NCBI RefSeq assembly: GCF_002968335.2
Contig: NZ_CP134398.1
Location: 3,844,001 to 3,908,000, forward strand
DNA length: 64,000 nucleotides
Direction: 5' to 3'
Source: Mycobacterium sp. ITM-2016-00316
GTDB lineage: Bacteria > Actinomycetota > Actinomycetes > Mycobacteriales > Mycobacteriaceae
Shown here: piece after piece, positions 8,003 to 15,911 of the stretch
Position numbering within the stretch: position 1 is the stretch's first letter
How the letters are laid out: each line of letters opens with the position of its first letter
Notes under the pieces: generated by a model
Databases searched by the model: none
What the model was told of the DNA's origin: nothing
What the model saw: the letters and a program-made list of their open reading frames with translations, nothing else
Made by a program: the position numbers and the translations under genes

Positions 8003-8007
8003 GTATG
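8002..8007 (-). promoter_or_regulatory. -10 element of the DUF222/HNH gene
   Basis: CATACT on the minus strand at -13 to -8 from the ATG at 7994. It has the conserved A and T of the -10 consensus and overlaps the edge of the LexA box by one base. Confidence 0.4.
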
Positions 8008-8049
8008 CCACGCCGGTATGACACGTTTTTCCGTACCGACAGCTCGCGG

Positions 8050-8586
8050 TCAGCGGCGACGGGCAATCAACCAGGCCTGCCCGTCGCCCTCCCCCGCCGC
8101 CAGCTCATCAAGGCCGGCGAACGTCGAGCGCAGTTCACCGGCAGCAGCCCGGAACCGCCCAGGCGAGGCGCCGACCTCGCTGAGCACACAGATCGCCAAC
8201 AGTCCGCCCGGCTTCAGCCGGGCGGACAGATCCGCGTAGAGGTCGGGGGCGCGGAACTTGTGACACAACACCAGATCGGCCGGGTCACCGGGTGGTAGCC
8301 CGCCATCGAGAGCGACAGTGTCGAAACGTACTGTGACGCCGTGTTGTTCGGCCAGCACCCGAGCCTGTCCGATGGCGATCCCCGAGACATCGACGGCGTG
8401 TACGTTCAGACCGCGTTGCGCCAGCCACACCGCGGCACCGCCTGCGCCACAGGCGATTTCCAGTGCGGTGCCGCGGCGCGGGAACAGGTCCTCGTATCCG
8501 ATGAACACCGGGGGCAGCGCGGGTGTCAACGCGACGGCCCGCGCGGCGTACGCCGCGTCCCAGCGGGTGCGGTCGGCGTCGCCCAC
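8050..8586 (-). CDS. Class I SAM-dependent methyltransferase
   Basis: 178 residues from GTG 8586, a small single-domain Rossmann methyltransferase. Motif I ALEIACGAGGAAVWLAQRG at about residues 37-55 binds AdoMet, the acidic HAVDVSG follows, and DLVLCHKFRAPDLYADLSARLKPGG is the post-motif III region. Substrate unknown; small stand-alone members of this type often act on chalcogen or thiol compounds, but nothing here proves that. The open frame continues upstream to 8706. I chose GTG 8586 because it overlaps the TAG of the LppR-like gene by one base (TAGTG), a coupled arrangement, and because domain homology begins right after it. Confidence 0.8.
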   Translation of the reverse strand: MGDADRTRWDAAYAARAVALTPALPPVFIGYEDLFPRRGTALEIACGAGGAAVWLAQRGLNVHAVDVSGIAIGQARVLAEQHGVTVRFDTVALDGGLPPGDPADLVLCHKFRAPDLYADLSARLKPGGLLAICVLSEVGASPGRFRAAAGELRSTFAGLDELAAGEGDGQAWLIARRR

Positions 8587-9308
8587 TACTCGACGGCGTT
8601 CTCGACCATCTTTGCCGCGATCTGGGCTGCCTCGTCGCCCGCGCCGTAGCTGCAGGCCCAGGCCTCGACGATCACATTGGTGACCGCGGAGAGCGCGTGC
8701 TGGCATTCCCAGCCGTCGGCGTCATCCTGGGTGGTGACCTGGGTCAGCACCGTGTCGGTCGCCGTCAGGTCCTCGATCTGCCAGGTGTAGCTGTCCATCC
8801 CGTCGTCGATGGCGATCGACGTCCCCGCGCAGGCGTCCCAGCTGGACTGCGCATCGTCGAAGAAGCGCTGCGCCTTGTCCGCCGACGGGTAGAGCACCGC
8901 GGTCTGTTCCACCCAGTGCGCGTTGTCCTCGTCGGGTTCGCGCGACACCTGGTCGCGGACCGCGGTGTACCCGCTGTCCCCGTAGACCGGCTGTTCGGCG
9001 CCGAAGATCGAACCGAGGCAATCCGGTTCGGACACATCGCTGGAGTGGTCGACCATCTGGTCGAGCTCACCGGTGACCTCCATGCTGTCCGAGCCCATGA
9101 TGTCGTTGATGTCGCCGATGGACAGCAGGACGTCGTCGAGCTGGCTTTCCTTCAACGGCGGCGCGTCGACGGGCGCCGCGTTCTGGTCCCGGACGGCCTG
9201 ACCGGTGACGGTGGCCGAACACCCGGTCAGCAGCGCGCATCCGACCGACACGGCGATGAGGGCATGACGGGCATACCGCGCGCGCGGCAATCCTGCGGCA
9301 CTGTTCAC
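8586..9308 (-). CDS. lppR: LppR-like sensor-domain lipoprotein
   Basis: 240 residues from GTG 9308. The signal peptide has a lipobox LLTGC (lipidated Cys near residue 28), so it is a surface lipoprotein. The rest resembles the PknH-type extracellular sensor domain: about 190 residues with four spaced cysteines (SDVSEPDCLGS, DACAGT, ECQHAL, AWACSY) that would form two disulfides. It corresponds in position to M. tuberculosis lppR (Rv2403c), just downstream of lepA. The ligand is unknown. The frame is open to 9368, but the extra residues lack signal character. It overlaps the methyltransferase start by one base. Confidence 0.8.
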   Translation of the reverse strand: MNSAAGLPRARYARHALIAVSVGCALLTGCSATVTGQAVRDQNAAPVDAPPLKESQLDDVLLSIGDINDIMGSDSMEVTGELDQMVDHSSDVSEPDCLGSIFGAEQPVYGDSGYTAVRDQVSREPDEDNAHWVEQTAVLYPSADKAQRFFDDAQSSWDACAGTSIAIDDGMDSYTWQIEDLTATDTVLTQVTTQDDADGWECQHALSAVTNVIVEAWACSYGAGDEAAQIAAKMVENAVE

Positions 9309-9339
9309 CGCGTCATTGTGACCGATGACGGGCCCGGAG

Positions 9340-11256
9340 TCACTTCTTGGCTTTGTCGCCTGCCGCATCGGTCGACAGCGCGGCGACGAACGCCTCCTGG
9401 GGTACCTCGACCCGGCCGATCGTCTTCATCCGCTTCTTGCCCTCTTTCTGCTTCTCCAGCAGCTTGCGCTTACGGGTGATGTCACCGCCGTAGCACTTGG
9501 ACAGCACGTCCTTACGGATGGCCCGGATATTTTCGCGGGCAATGATTCTCGATCCGATGGCCGCCTGGATGGGCACCTCGAACTGCTGGCGCGGGATGAG
9601 CTCCTTGAGCTTGGTGGTCATCTTGTTTCCGTAGGCCGCCGCGCCGTCCTTGTGCACGATGGCGCTGAACGCATCGACGGCCTCGCCCTGCAGCAGGATG
9701 TCGACCTTCACCAGGTCGGCCTCCTGCTCACCGGCCTCCTCGTAGTCGAGGCTGGCGTAACCGCGGGTGCGCGATTTCAGCGAGTCGAAGAAATCGAAGA
9801 TGATCTCGCCGAGCGGCATCGTGTAGCGCAGTTCGACGCGCTCCGGGGACAGATAGTCCATCCCGCCCAGTTCGCCGCGGCGAGCCTGGCACAGCTCCAT
9901 GATGGTGCCGATGAACTCGCTGGGCGCGATGACCGTCGTCTTCACCACCGGCTCGTAGACCGCCCGCACCTTGCCCTCGGGCCAGTCCGACGGGTTGGTG
10001 ACGATCATCTCCGTGTTGTCTTCCTTGACCACGCGGTAGACGACGTTGGGCGCGGTGGAGATCAGATCGAGGTTGAACTCCCGCTCCAGGCGCTCCCGGG
10101 TGATCTCCATGTGCAGCAGACCGAGGAAGCCGCAGCGGAAACCGAACCCGAGCGCCACCGAGGTCTCCGGTTCGTAGGTCAGCGCCGCGTCGTTGAGCTG
10201 CAGCTTGTCCAGGGCCTCGCGGAGCACGGGATAGTCCGAGCCGTCCACCGGGTACAGGCCCGAGTAGACCATCGGCCGCGGCTCGCGGTAACCGACAAGC
10301 GCTTCGGTGGCACCGTGCCGCGCCGAGGTCACGGTGTCGCCGACCTTGGACTGCCGGACGTCCTTCACACCGGTGATGAGGTAGCCGACCTCGCCGACGC
10401 CGAGCCCGTCGGAGGCCTTCGGATCTGGGGAGACGATGCCGACCTCGAGCAGCTCGTGGGTCGCCCCGGTGGACATCATCTTGATCTTCTCGCGGGGATG
10501 AAGCTTGCCGTCCACCACCCGGACGTAGGTCACCACACCGCGGTAGATGTCGTAGACCGAGTCGAAGATCATCGCCCGCGCCGGTGCGTCGTCCTTCCCG
10601 ACCGGGGCGGGGACCAGACGGACGACCTCGTCGAGCAGCTCACGCACGCCCACACCGGTCTTGCCGGAGACCCGCAGCACGTCGCTGGGTTCGCAGCCGA
10701 TGATGTGGGCGATTTCGCCGGCGTAGCGGTCCGGGTCGGCGGCGGGCAGGTCGATCTTGTTGAGCACCGGGATGATGGTCAGTTCCCGGTCCAGGGCCAG
10801 GTAGAGGTTGGCCAGCGTCTGCGCCTCGATGCCCTGGGCGGCGTCGACCAGCAGCACTGCGCCCTCACAGGCCTCCAAGGCCCGGGACACCTCGTAGGTG
10901 AAGTCGACGTGGCCGGGGGTGTCGATCAGGTGCAGGACGAAGTCTTCGCCGTTGACCTGCCACGGCAGCCGGACGTTCTGCGCCTTGATGGTGATGCCGC
11001 GTTCGCGCTCGATATCCATGCGGTCCAGGTACTGGGCCCGCATATCGCGGTCGGCCACCACCCCGGTGATGCCGAGCATGCGGTCGGCCAGCGTCGACTT
11101 GCCGTGGTCGATATGAGCGATGATGCAGAAGTTCCGTATCTGCGCCGGCGCGGTGAACGTCTTGTCGGCGAAACTGCTGATGGGAATCTCCTGGTCCTGG
11201 CGTGATCGTGTAGTCCCAGGGTATCGACAGCGGGCCCGCTGGACACAATCGGGCAT
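9340..11256 (-). CDS. lepA: LepA, elongation factor 4 (back-translocating ribosomal GTPase)
   Basis: Ribosome-binding translational GTPase, 638 residues as drawn. G1 [10 protein letters not shown]2 region [11 protein letters not shown]3 DTPGH, G4 NKID, then EF-G-like domains II, III and V and the LepA-specific C-terminal domain with [17 protein letters not shown] near the end. The start is uncertain. The drawn ATG (11256) precedes a low-complexity stretch, and a TACCCT -10 (11218-11223) lies inside it. Recognisable LepA sequence begins at [13 protein letters not shown], where an ATT at 11187 or an ATC at 11181 follows an AGGACCAGGAG SD-like run. The true N-terminus is therefore probably about 24 residues shorter with a rare start codon. 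Confidence 0.95.
   Translation of the reverse strand: MPDCVQRARCRYPGTTRSRQDQEIPISSFADKTFTAPAQIRNFCIIAHIDHGKSTLADRMLGITGVVADRDMRAQYLDRMDIERERGITIKAQNVRLPWQVNGEDFVLHLIDTPGHVDFTYEVSRALEACEGAVLLVDAAQGIEAQTLANLYLALDRELTIIPVLNKIDLPAADPDRYAGEIAHIIGCEPSDVLRVSGKTGVGVRELLDEVVRLVPAPVGKDDAPARAMIFDSVYDIYRGVVTYVRVVDGKLHPREKIKMMSTGATHELLEVGIVSPDPKASDGLGVGEVGYLITGVKDVRQSKVGDTVTSARHGATEALVGYREPRPMVYSGLYPVDGSDYPVLREALDKLQLNDAALTYEPETSVALGFGFRCGFLGLLHMEITRERLEREFNLDLISTAPNVVYRVVKEDNTEMIVTNPSDWPEGKVRAVYEPVVKTTVIAPSEFIGTIMELCQARRGELGGMDYLSPERVELRYTMPLGEIIFDFFDSLKSRTRGYASLDYEEAGEQEADLVKVDILLQGEAVDAFSAIVHKDGAAAYGNKMTTKLKELIPRQQFEVPIQAAIGSRIIARENIRAIRKDVLSKCYGGDITRKRKLLEKQKEGKKRMKTIGRVEVPQEAFVAALSTDAAGDKAKK
11218..11223 (-). 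promoter_or_regulatory. -10 element of lepA
   Basis: TACCCT on the minus strand, about 31 bp before the ATT at 11187. It would place the transcript start near 11211, downstream of the ATG at 11256. Confidence 0.35.
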
Positions 11257-11269
11257 GCGGCGCCCTCGC

Positions 11270-11275
11270 TATGCT
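11270..11275 (+). promoter_or_regulatory. -10 element of the PemK/MazF-like gene
   Basis: TATGCT, 8 bp before the ATG at 11284, consistent with a leaderless transcript divergent from lepA. Confidence 0.45.
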
Positions 11276-11283
11276 TGGCGGCT

Positions 11284-11865
11284 ATGGCGTCCCAGTGGAA
11301 GGCCTTCCAGAGGTTTGCGGAGAAACTCGTGTTCAGCGAGGCCCCAAAGCTCATCCGCCAGCTGCCCAACCCCGAACGCGTCCTTCAACAGGGTCTGCGG
11401 ATCGGCATGGAGGCGCTGGCGGCCCAGGCCAACCCGTCACCGGTCGCCCTCACCAGTGGACGACCGGTGACCAGCACCGGCGTGCCCACCGCACAGCGGG
11501 CCCGGCGCATCTCCTACTCCCCCGACCTGGACGGCCGGGCCGATCCGGGCGAGATCGTCTGGACCTGGGTGGTCTACGAGGACGATCCGACCCGCGGCAA
11601 GGACCGCCCGGTGCTGGTGGTCGGTCGCGATCAGCGCACCCTGCTCGGACTCATGCTGTCCAGCCAGGACCACCACGCCGGTGACGACGGCTGGGTCGGG
11701 ATCGGGACGGGCAGCTGGGACTACGACGGCCGGCCCTCCTGGGTGCGGCTGGACCGGGTGCTCGACGTGCCCGAGGACGGCATCCGCCGGGAGGGCGCCA
11801 TCCTCGACAAGGATCGTTTCGAGATCATCGCGACCCGGTTGCGCGCCGAGTTCTCCTGGAGCTGA
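11284..11865 (+). CDS. PemK/MazF-like protein without antitoxin (Rv2405-like)
   Basis: 193 residues from ATG 11284. The N-terminal 75 residues are helical/basic (WKAFQRFAEKLVFSEAPKLIRQ). The C-terminal half resembles the PemK/MazF fold: ADPGEIVWTWVVYEDDP, then KDRPVLVVGRDQRTLLGLMLSS, which matches the family's GEIW...KRPVLVV pattern. PemK/MazF toxins are mRNA interferases. No antitoxin-sized ORF lies on either side, and the orthologue in M. tuberculosis (Rv2405) is likewise solitary, so a housekeeping rather than toxin role is more likely. A TTG at 11275 is an alternative start, but a TATGCT -10 supports 11284. Confidence 0.7.
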   Translation: MASQWKAFQRFAEKLVFSEAPKLIRQLPNPERVLQQGLRIGMEALAAQANPSPVALTSGRPVTSTGVPTAQRARRISYSPDLDGRADPGEIVWTWVVYEDDPTRGKDRPVLVVGRDQRTLLGLMLSSQDHHAGDDGWVGIGTGSWDYDGRPSWVRLDRVLDVPEDGIRREGAILDKDRFEIIATRLRAEFSWS

Positions 11866-11866
11866 G

Positions 11867-12958
11867 TCAGCCGACCGGGATGCCCGCCCGCACCAGCGGC
11901 AGCACCCCCTCGCCGACGTGGCGGATCTCGTCGGCCTGCGGGTAGCCCGACAACACGAACTCACTGATGCCGAGGCGGGCGTATTCGGCGAACACGTCGG
12001 CCACTTGCCGATAGCTCCCGATCGCCGCGGTGCCTGCGCCATCGCGCAGCAGACTCGGCCCGGCCCACAGCCCGGAATGGACTTCGAGACGGCGGGCACC
12101 GACCAGTTCGCCGGTGGTCAGCGCCGCCATCCGGCGCTGACCTTCCGATCCGCTGGCCAGGTAGCGCTCGTGGGCGCGACGCACCTCATCGGCGGACAGC
12201 CCGGCGATCAGCTCGTCGGCACGCCGCCAGGCCTGGTCCTCGGTGGGACGCGCCACCGTGTGCAATCGCAGACCGAACCTCAGCTCCCGTCCGCGTCGTG
12301 CGGCGGCGTCGCGCACCCGCTCGATCTTCTCGGCGACCTGCGCCGGCGGCTCACCCCAGGTGAGATAGACGTCGGCGTGCTCGGCGGCCACCTCGATGGC
12401 CTCCGGTGAGGAACCGCCGAAGTAAATGGTCGGCAGGGCGTCCACCGGGTACGCCATCCTGGCCGCCTCGACGTCGTAGAACTCGCCGTGAAAGGTGAAC
12501 TCCGGATTGCTCCAGGCGCCGCGCACCACCGTGAGGAACTCTGCGGTGCGCCGGTACCGGGCGGCCTTGTCGATGCCGTCGCCGTAGCGGCGCATCTCCA
12601 GATCGTCACCGCCGGTGACGATGTTGAGCGCCAACCGATTTCCGGTGAATCGCTGATAGGTACTGACCTGCTGGGAGGCCAGCGTCGGCGACAGCACTCC
12701 AGGGCGGAACGCCACCAGGAACTTGAGCCGGCGGCTGTGTTGCGCCAGTGCGGCGGTGGCCAGCCAGGAATCCTCGCAGTGCGAGCCGGTCGGGGTCAGC
12801 GCCGCCTCGAAGCCCAGATCCTCGGCGCTGCGCACCAACGCGGTCAGGTTCTCCAGCGTCGGCTGCAGATGCGACTGCACCCGCTCCGAGGCGCTACCCC
12901 GATTGTCCGCGATGGTGGTGGTGTCGCCATGGGTCGGCAGGTACCAATGGAACTTCAT
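11867..12958 (-). CDS. SsuD-like FMN-dependent (LLM class) monooxygenase
   Basis: 363 residues from ATG 12958. A flavin-dependent bacterial-luciferase-like TIM-barrel enzyme. The SsuD-type core is clear: LALNIVTGGDDLEMRRYGDGIDKAARYRRTAEFLTV, and FHGEFYDVEAARMA...PTIYFGGSSPEAIEVAAEHADVY. SsuD-family enzymes cleave alkanesulfonates or related organosulfur compounds with FMNH2 and O2, releasing sulfite. It lies divergent from a MetNIQ-like transporter and a second flavin monooxygenase, which supports an organosulfur role. The frame extends to 12982, but ATG 12958 begins the conserved MKFHWYLPTHG and overlaps the stop of a small leaderless ORF (TCATGA). Confidence 0.85.
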   Translation of the reverse strand: MKFHWYLPTHGDTTTIADNRGSASERVQSHLQPTLENLTALVRSAEDLGFEAALTPTGSHCEDSWLATAALAQHSRRLKFLVAFRPGVLSPTLASQQVSTYQRFTGNRLALNIVTGGDDLEMRRYGDGIDKAARYRRTAEFLTVVRGAWSNPEFTFHGEFYDVEAARMAYPVDALPTIYFGGSSPEAIEVAAEHADVYLTWGEPPAQVAEKIERVRDAAARRGRELRFGLRLHTVARPTEDQAWRRADELIAGLSADEVRRAHERYLASGSEGQRRMAALTTGELVGARRLEVHSGLWAGPSLLRDGAGTAAIGSYRQVADVFAEYARLGISEFVLSGYPQADEIRHVGEGVLPLVRAGIPVG

Positions 12959-13017
12959 GATGCGGCCCTCGCCTGCTGCCACACGCCGAACCTCGGATGA
13001 CGATTTTCAGATGACAC
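12955..13017 (-). CDS. Putative leaderless upstream ORF coupled to the SsuD-like gene
   Basis: GTG at 13017 directly follows a TATCTT -10 by 6 bp. It opens a 20-residue ORF (starts MSSENRHPRF, ends QARAAS) whose TGA overlaps the ATG of the monooxygenase (TCATGA). The position fits the common mycobacterial pattern of a leaderless short ORF re-initiating on the main gene. A longer reading from an upstream GTG (begins MCAREYLCN) would carry two cysteines but would start upstream of the -10. Confidence 0.4.
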   Translation of the reverse strand: MSSENRHPRFGVWQQARAAS

Positions 13018-13267
13018 GTTACAAAGATACTCGCGTGCACACACTTTGAGCAGATCAGAGCCACTTCGGATCAGCCCGATCACTACTCTTTCGCCGATCC
13101 GCCGGCATGCGTAGCTTCGATACGTCCCTCGACCGTGGTCCGCAGGCGAACCCCACAACCCGACCACACCGCAAGACGGATCCACCTGCGATCAACCCAT
13201 ATGTGTTGCCACACAACGGAGCGCGACGCCGCGCGACCGAAAGCCGTTCGACCAAGAGAGCATTCCC
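12959..13267. other. Divergent intergenic region of the organosulfur cluster
   Basis: 309 bp between the SsuD-like gene (leftwards) and the MetN-like gene (rightwards). On the minus strand it holds TATCTT (13024-13029) and the short ORF 12955-13017. On the plus strand there is a TACTCT (13084-13089) that could serve the transporter operon, and a short ORF beginning MCCHTT (13201-13305). GATC-containing repeats occur around 13050-13100, but I see no clean operator, terminator or RNA gene. Confidence 0.6.
13024..13029 (-). promoter_or_regulatory. -10 element for the SsuD-like gene
   Basis: TATCTT at -12 to -7 from the GTG at 13017, the spacing of a leaderless mycobacterial promoter. Confidence 0.5.
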
Positions 13268-14269
13268 GTGATCGAGATCGAAAACCTGACCAAACGGTTC
13301 GGTGACCGCACCGTCCTCGACGACATCTCCCTGTCCGTCGAGAGCGGAGAAATCCTGGCCGTGGTCGGGCCCAGTGGCGCCGGCAAGAGCACGTTGTCGC
13401 GGTGTGTCAGTTTCCTGGAGCGTCCCACCAACGGCACCGTCCGGGTCGACGGGAAGGACTTTTCCCGCCTCGACGCCGACGAGTTGGTGAACGCACGGCG
13501 CAGTGTCGGGGTGATCTTCCAGACCGCGCCGCTGCTGCGGCGCCGCACCGTGGCGCAGAACATCGCGCTGCCCCTGCAATACCTGCACGCCACCGACGGC
13601 TCGGTCGACACGCGGGTCACAGAGCTGCTGGACCGGGTGGGCTTGAGCGATCGCCGCGAGTTCTTTCCCGCTCAGCTCTCCGGCGGGCAGAAGCAGCGTG
13701 TCGGCATTGCCCGCGCCCTGGCGCTGGGGCCGTCGAATCTGCTGTCCGACGAGGCGACGTCGGGTCTGGACCCGGCCACCACGAAGTCGATCCTCAACCT
13801 GCTCAGTCATCTTCGCGACGAGTTCGGTCTGTCGATCATCCTGATCACCCACGAGATGGAAGTGGTCCGGGAGGTCGCCGACTCGGTGGCGCGGATCGAT
13901 GAGGGTCGCATCATCGAAAGCGGTTCGGTGGAGGACATCATCCTGGATCCGGCGTCGCCGCTGGCCCACGAGCTGCTGCCCGACCGGCCCAGCGTGCCGC
14001 TGAGCGGAGCCGGTGACGTCTGGGAAGTGTCCTACGCGTCCCGCGATGTCCCGCTGGACTGGCTGACCTCCATCCAAACGATGCCGGGCCTGGCGAGTAC
14101 CCGGGTCAGCGTGCTCAGCGCCAGTGTCGAGGCCATTCGAGGGGTCGCCGTAGGACGCGCCGTGCTGGCCCTGTCCCCCACCACCCCAGCCGGTTTCGAG
14201 CGGCAGCTGCGTGACCGCGGCCTGCACGTGCGGCCTGTGAGCACCACCTCCGACGAGGAAGCGGCGTGA
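13268..14269 (+). CDS. MetN-like ABC transporter ATP-binding protein (NIL domain)
   Basis: 333 residues. ATPase domain with Walker [10 protein letters not shown] (34-42), signature [15 protein letters not shown] (about 137-151) and Walker [17 protein letters not shown]. The C-terminal part from about residue 250 is a NIL-type regulatory domain that in MetN binds substrate and inhibits the transporter. It is the first gene of a metN-metI-metQ-like operon that also includes a DszA/NtaA-like monooxygenase. MetNIQ-like systems beside flavin monooxygenases usually import organosulfur compounds rather than methionine, so I do not assign metN. The start is GTG 13268; AGAGAG lies 8 nt before it. Confidence 0.85.
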   Translation: MIEIENLTKRFGDRTVLDDISLSVESGEILAVVGPSGAGKSTLSRCVSFLERPTNGTVRVDGKDFSRLDADELVNARRSVGVIFQTAPLLRRRTVAQNIALPLQYLHATDGSVDTRVTELLDRVGLSDRREFFPAQLSGGQKQRVGIARALALGPSNLLSDEATSGLDPATTKSILNLLSHLRDEFGLSIILITHEMEVVREVADSVARIDEGRIIESGSVEDIILDPASPLAHELLPDRPSVPLSGAGDVWEVSYASRDVPLDWLTSIQTMPGLASTRVSVLSASVEAIRGVAVGRAVLALSPTTPAGFERQLRDRGLHVRPVSTTSDEEAA

Positions 14270-14949
14270 ACTATCTGGCCCAGGAGGACTTCAGCACACC
14301 GTGGTCCAGGGTTCCCGATCTACTGCTGCCCGCCTACGGCCAGACCTGGCTGATGGTGGGCATCACGATGGCGCTTGTCGTGCTGATCGGCACCCCGGTC
14401 GGCATCGTGCTGCACAACACCTCGACCCTCGGGCTGTTTCCGGACCCACGGGTGTTCAACGTGCTGAACACGATCGTCAACGTCGGCCGGTCGCTGCCCT
14501 TTCTCATCCTGATGGCAGCCATCATCCCGGTCACGCGATTCATCGTCGGCACCACCATCGGTGTCGCGGCGGCCATCGTTCCGATGACGGTTGCGGGCGT
14601 GCCGTTCTTCGCCCGCCTCGTCCAGAACGCGCTGCGCGAGGTCCGCTCCGATGTCACCGATATGGGTCTGGTGTCGGGCGGATCTCACGTCCAGGTCATC
14701 CGCTCGGTACAGCTGTCCGAGGCGCTGCCTGCGCTTGCCGGGGCACTGACGGTCAACACCATCGCCATGATCGAATACTCGGCCATCGCCGGATCCATCG
14801 GTGCCGGTGGTGTCGGGCACCTGGCAATCACCTACGGCTACAACCGCTTCGACGACAACATCATGATCGCCACGGTGATCGCGCTGATCCTCACCATTCA
14901 GCTGGTGCAGTTCACCGGCGATCGTGCCGTCAAAGCGCTCACCCGCTGA
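14266..14949 (+). CDS. MetI-like ABC transporter permease
   Basis: 227 residues, five to six membrane helices. The first is near residue 25 ([25 protein letters not shown]). The coupling loop [21 protein letters not shown] and the family signature [26 protein letters not shown] place it in the methionine-type (MetI) permease family. GTG 14266 overlaps the stop of the ATPase gene (GTGA). It would form a homodimer with the MetN-like ATPase. The substrate is set by the binding protein and is likely an organosulfur compound from context. Confidence 0.88.
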   Translation: MNYLAQEDFSTPWSRVPDLLLPAYGQTWLMVGITMALVVLIGTPVGIVLHNTSTLGLFPDPRVFNVLNTIVNVGRSLPFLILMAAIIPVTRFIVGTTIGVAAAIVPMTVAGVPFFARLVQNALREVRSDVTDMGLVSGGSHVQVIRSVQLSEALPALAGALTVNTIAMIEYSAIAGSIGAGGVGHLAITYGYNRFDDNIMIATVIALILTIQLVQFTGDRAVKALTR

Positions 14950-14984
14950 ACCCCATACACCCCATACAAGCAGAAGGAACGACT

Positions 14985-15911
14985 GTGGCAGATCAGAGCA
15001 GCACTCCCGGCCTGGAGATCGAGATCAAGAAACGCACGCGTTGGCCCTGGGTCGCGGGCGCGGTGGTGGCGGTGGTCGCGATCGCCGGCGGAGTGGCCTA
15101 CGGTCAGCTCTCCCACCGCGACAAGCCGTTCGGCACCGAGCTCGAGGTGGCAACCTGGAGCACCGATATCGCCGCGGAGAACCTGCTGGCCTACATCGCC
15201 GAGAATATCGCCCCCGAGCACGGCATCACCATCAAGCCGGTCCAGATCGACAACCTCATCGAGATCAACCGGGCCGTCGACGCGGGCACCGTGGCCGGGA
15301 ACTTCTTCGAACACCAGCCCTTCCTCAACGACGCCATCGCCGCCAACGGTTTCGAACTCACCTTGGCCGCACCGACATTCACCTGGGATCAGGCCACCTA
15401 CTCCGACAAGTACAACAGCTGGGATGAGCTGCCCCGCGGGGCGAAGGTCGCGCTGCGCGACGATCCGGCGGGTCAGGCCATCGCACTGCTCGACCTGGCC
15501 GAGGTCGGCCAGATCACGCTGAAGCCGGGCAAGGACACCGTCGCGGGGCTGCCCCAGCTCGATGATGTCGCCACGAACCCGAAGAACTACGAGTTCGTCC
15601 AGGTGCCGATCGGGCAGTTGGCCCGCAGCCTGCCCGATGTCGACGCCGTCGTCGTGCACATCTCCGACGTGTACGCGGCCGGCCTTCGCGAGGATCAGAT
15701 CCTGGACCGTCACCCCGCGCCGGAGGGCAGTGAGGGCGGCCTGGTGGTCAGCAACAAGCATCTCGACGACCCGAACGTACAGAAGCTGATCGCCACCTTC
15801 GAAGATCCGAGGATCGCCGAGTTCCTGGAGACCACCGACAATGCGCTGATTCGCGACACCCTTGGACCGATCGGCGCGTCCGGCACCGAGAGCGCGGAAT
15901 CCACATCGTGA
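14985..15911 (+). CDS. MetQ/NlpA-like substrate-binding protein with a membrane anchor
   Basis: 308 residues from GTG 14985, which has AAGGA 7 nt upstream. NlpA/MetQ family body: LEVATWSTDIAAENLLAYIAENIAPEHGI, NFFEHQPFLNDAIAANG, and VHISDVYAAGL. Unusually it has no lipobox cysteine. A cytoplasmic stretch (ADQSSTPGLEIEIKKRTRW) precedes one transmembrane helix at about residues 23-43, so it should be tethered by an uncleaved N-terminal helix. The reading frame is open far upstream, but that part is a shadow of metI. Third gene of the operon; its stop overlaps the next start (GTGA, 15908-15911). Confidence 0.85.
   Translation: MADQSSTPGLEIEIKKRTRWPWVAGAVVAVVAIAGGVAYGQLSHRDKPFGTELEVATWSTDIAAENLLAYIAENIAPEHGITIKPVQIDNLIEINRAVDAGTVAGNFFEHQPFLNDAIAANGFELTLAAPTFTWDQATYSDKYNSWDELPRGAKVALRDDPAGQAIALLDLAEVGQITLKPGKDTVAGLPQLDDVATNPKNYEFVQVPIGQLARSLPDVDAVVVHISDVYAAGLREDQILDRHPAPEGSEGGLVVSNKHLDDPNVQKLIATFEDPRIAEFLETTDNALIRDTLGPIGASGTESAESTS

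Noticed and set aside
11284..11865. Functional toxin-antitoxin pair
   Set aside because: No antitoxin-like ORF lies next to the PemK/MazF-like gene, and the gene is syntenic and solitary in M. tuberculosis.
14301..14984. Long in-frame extension upstream of the MetQ-like protein
   Set aside because: It overlaps metI in another frame and is Arg/His-rich shadow sequence. The GTG at 14985 with an AAGGA SD is the real start.
13268..15911. Calling the metN/metI/metQ-like genes a methionine transporter
   Set aside because: The family match is clear, but neighbouring SsuD-like and DszA-like monooxygenases make a different organosulfur substrate more likely. Gene symbols were therefore withheld.
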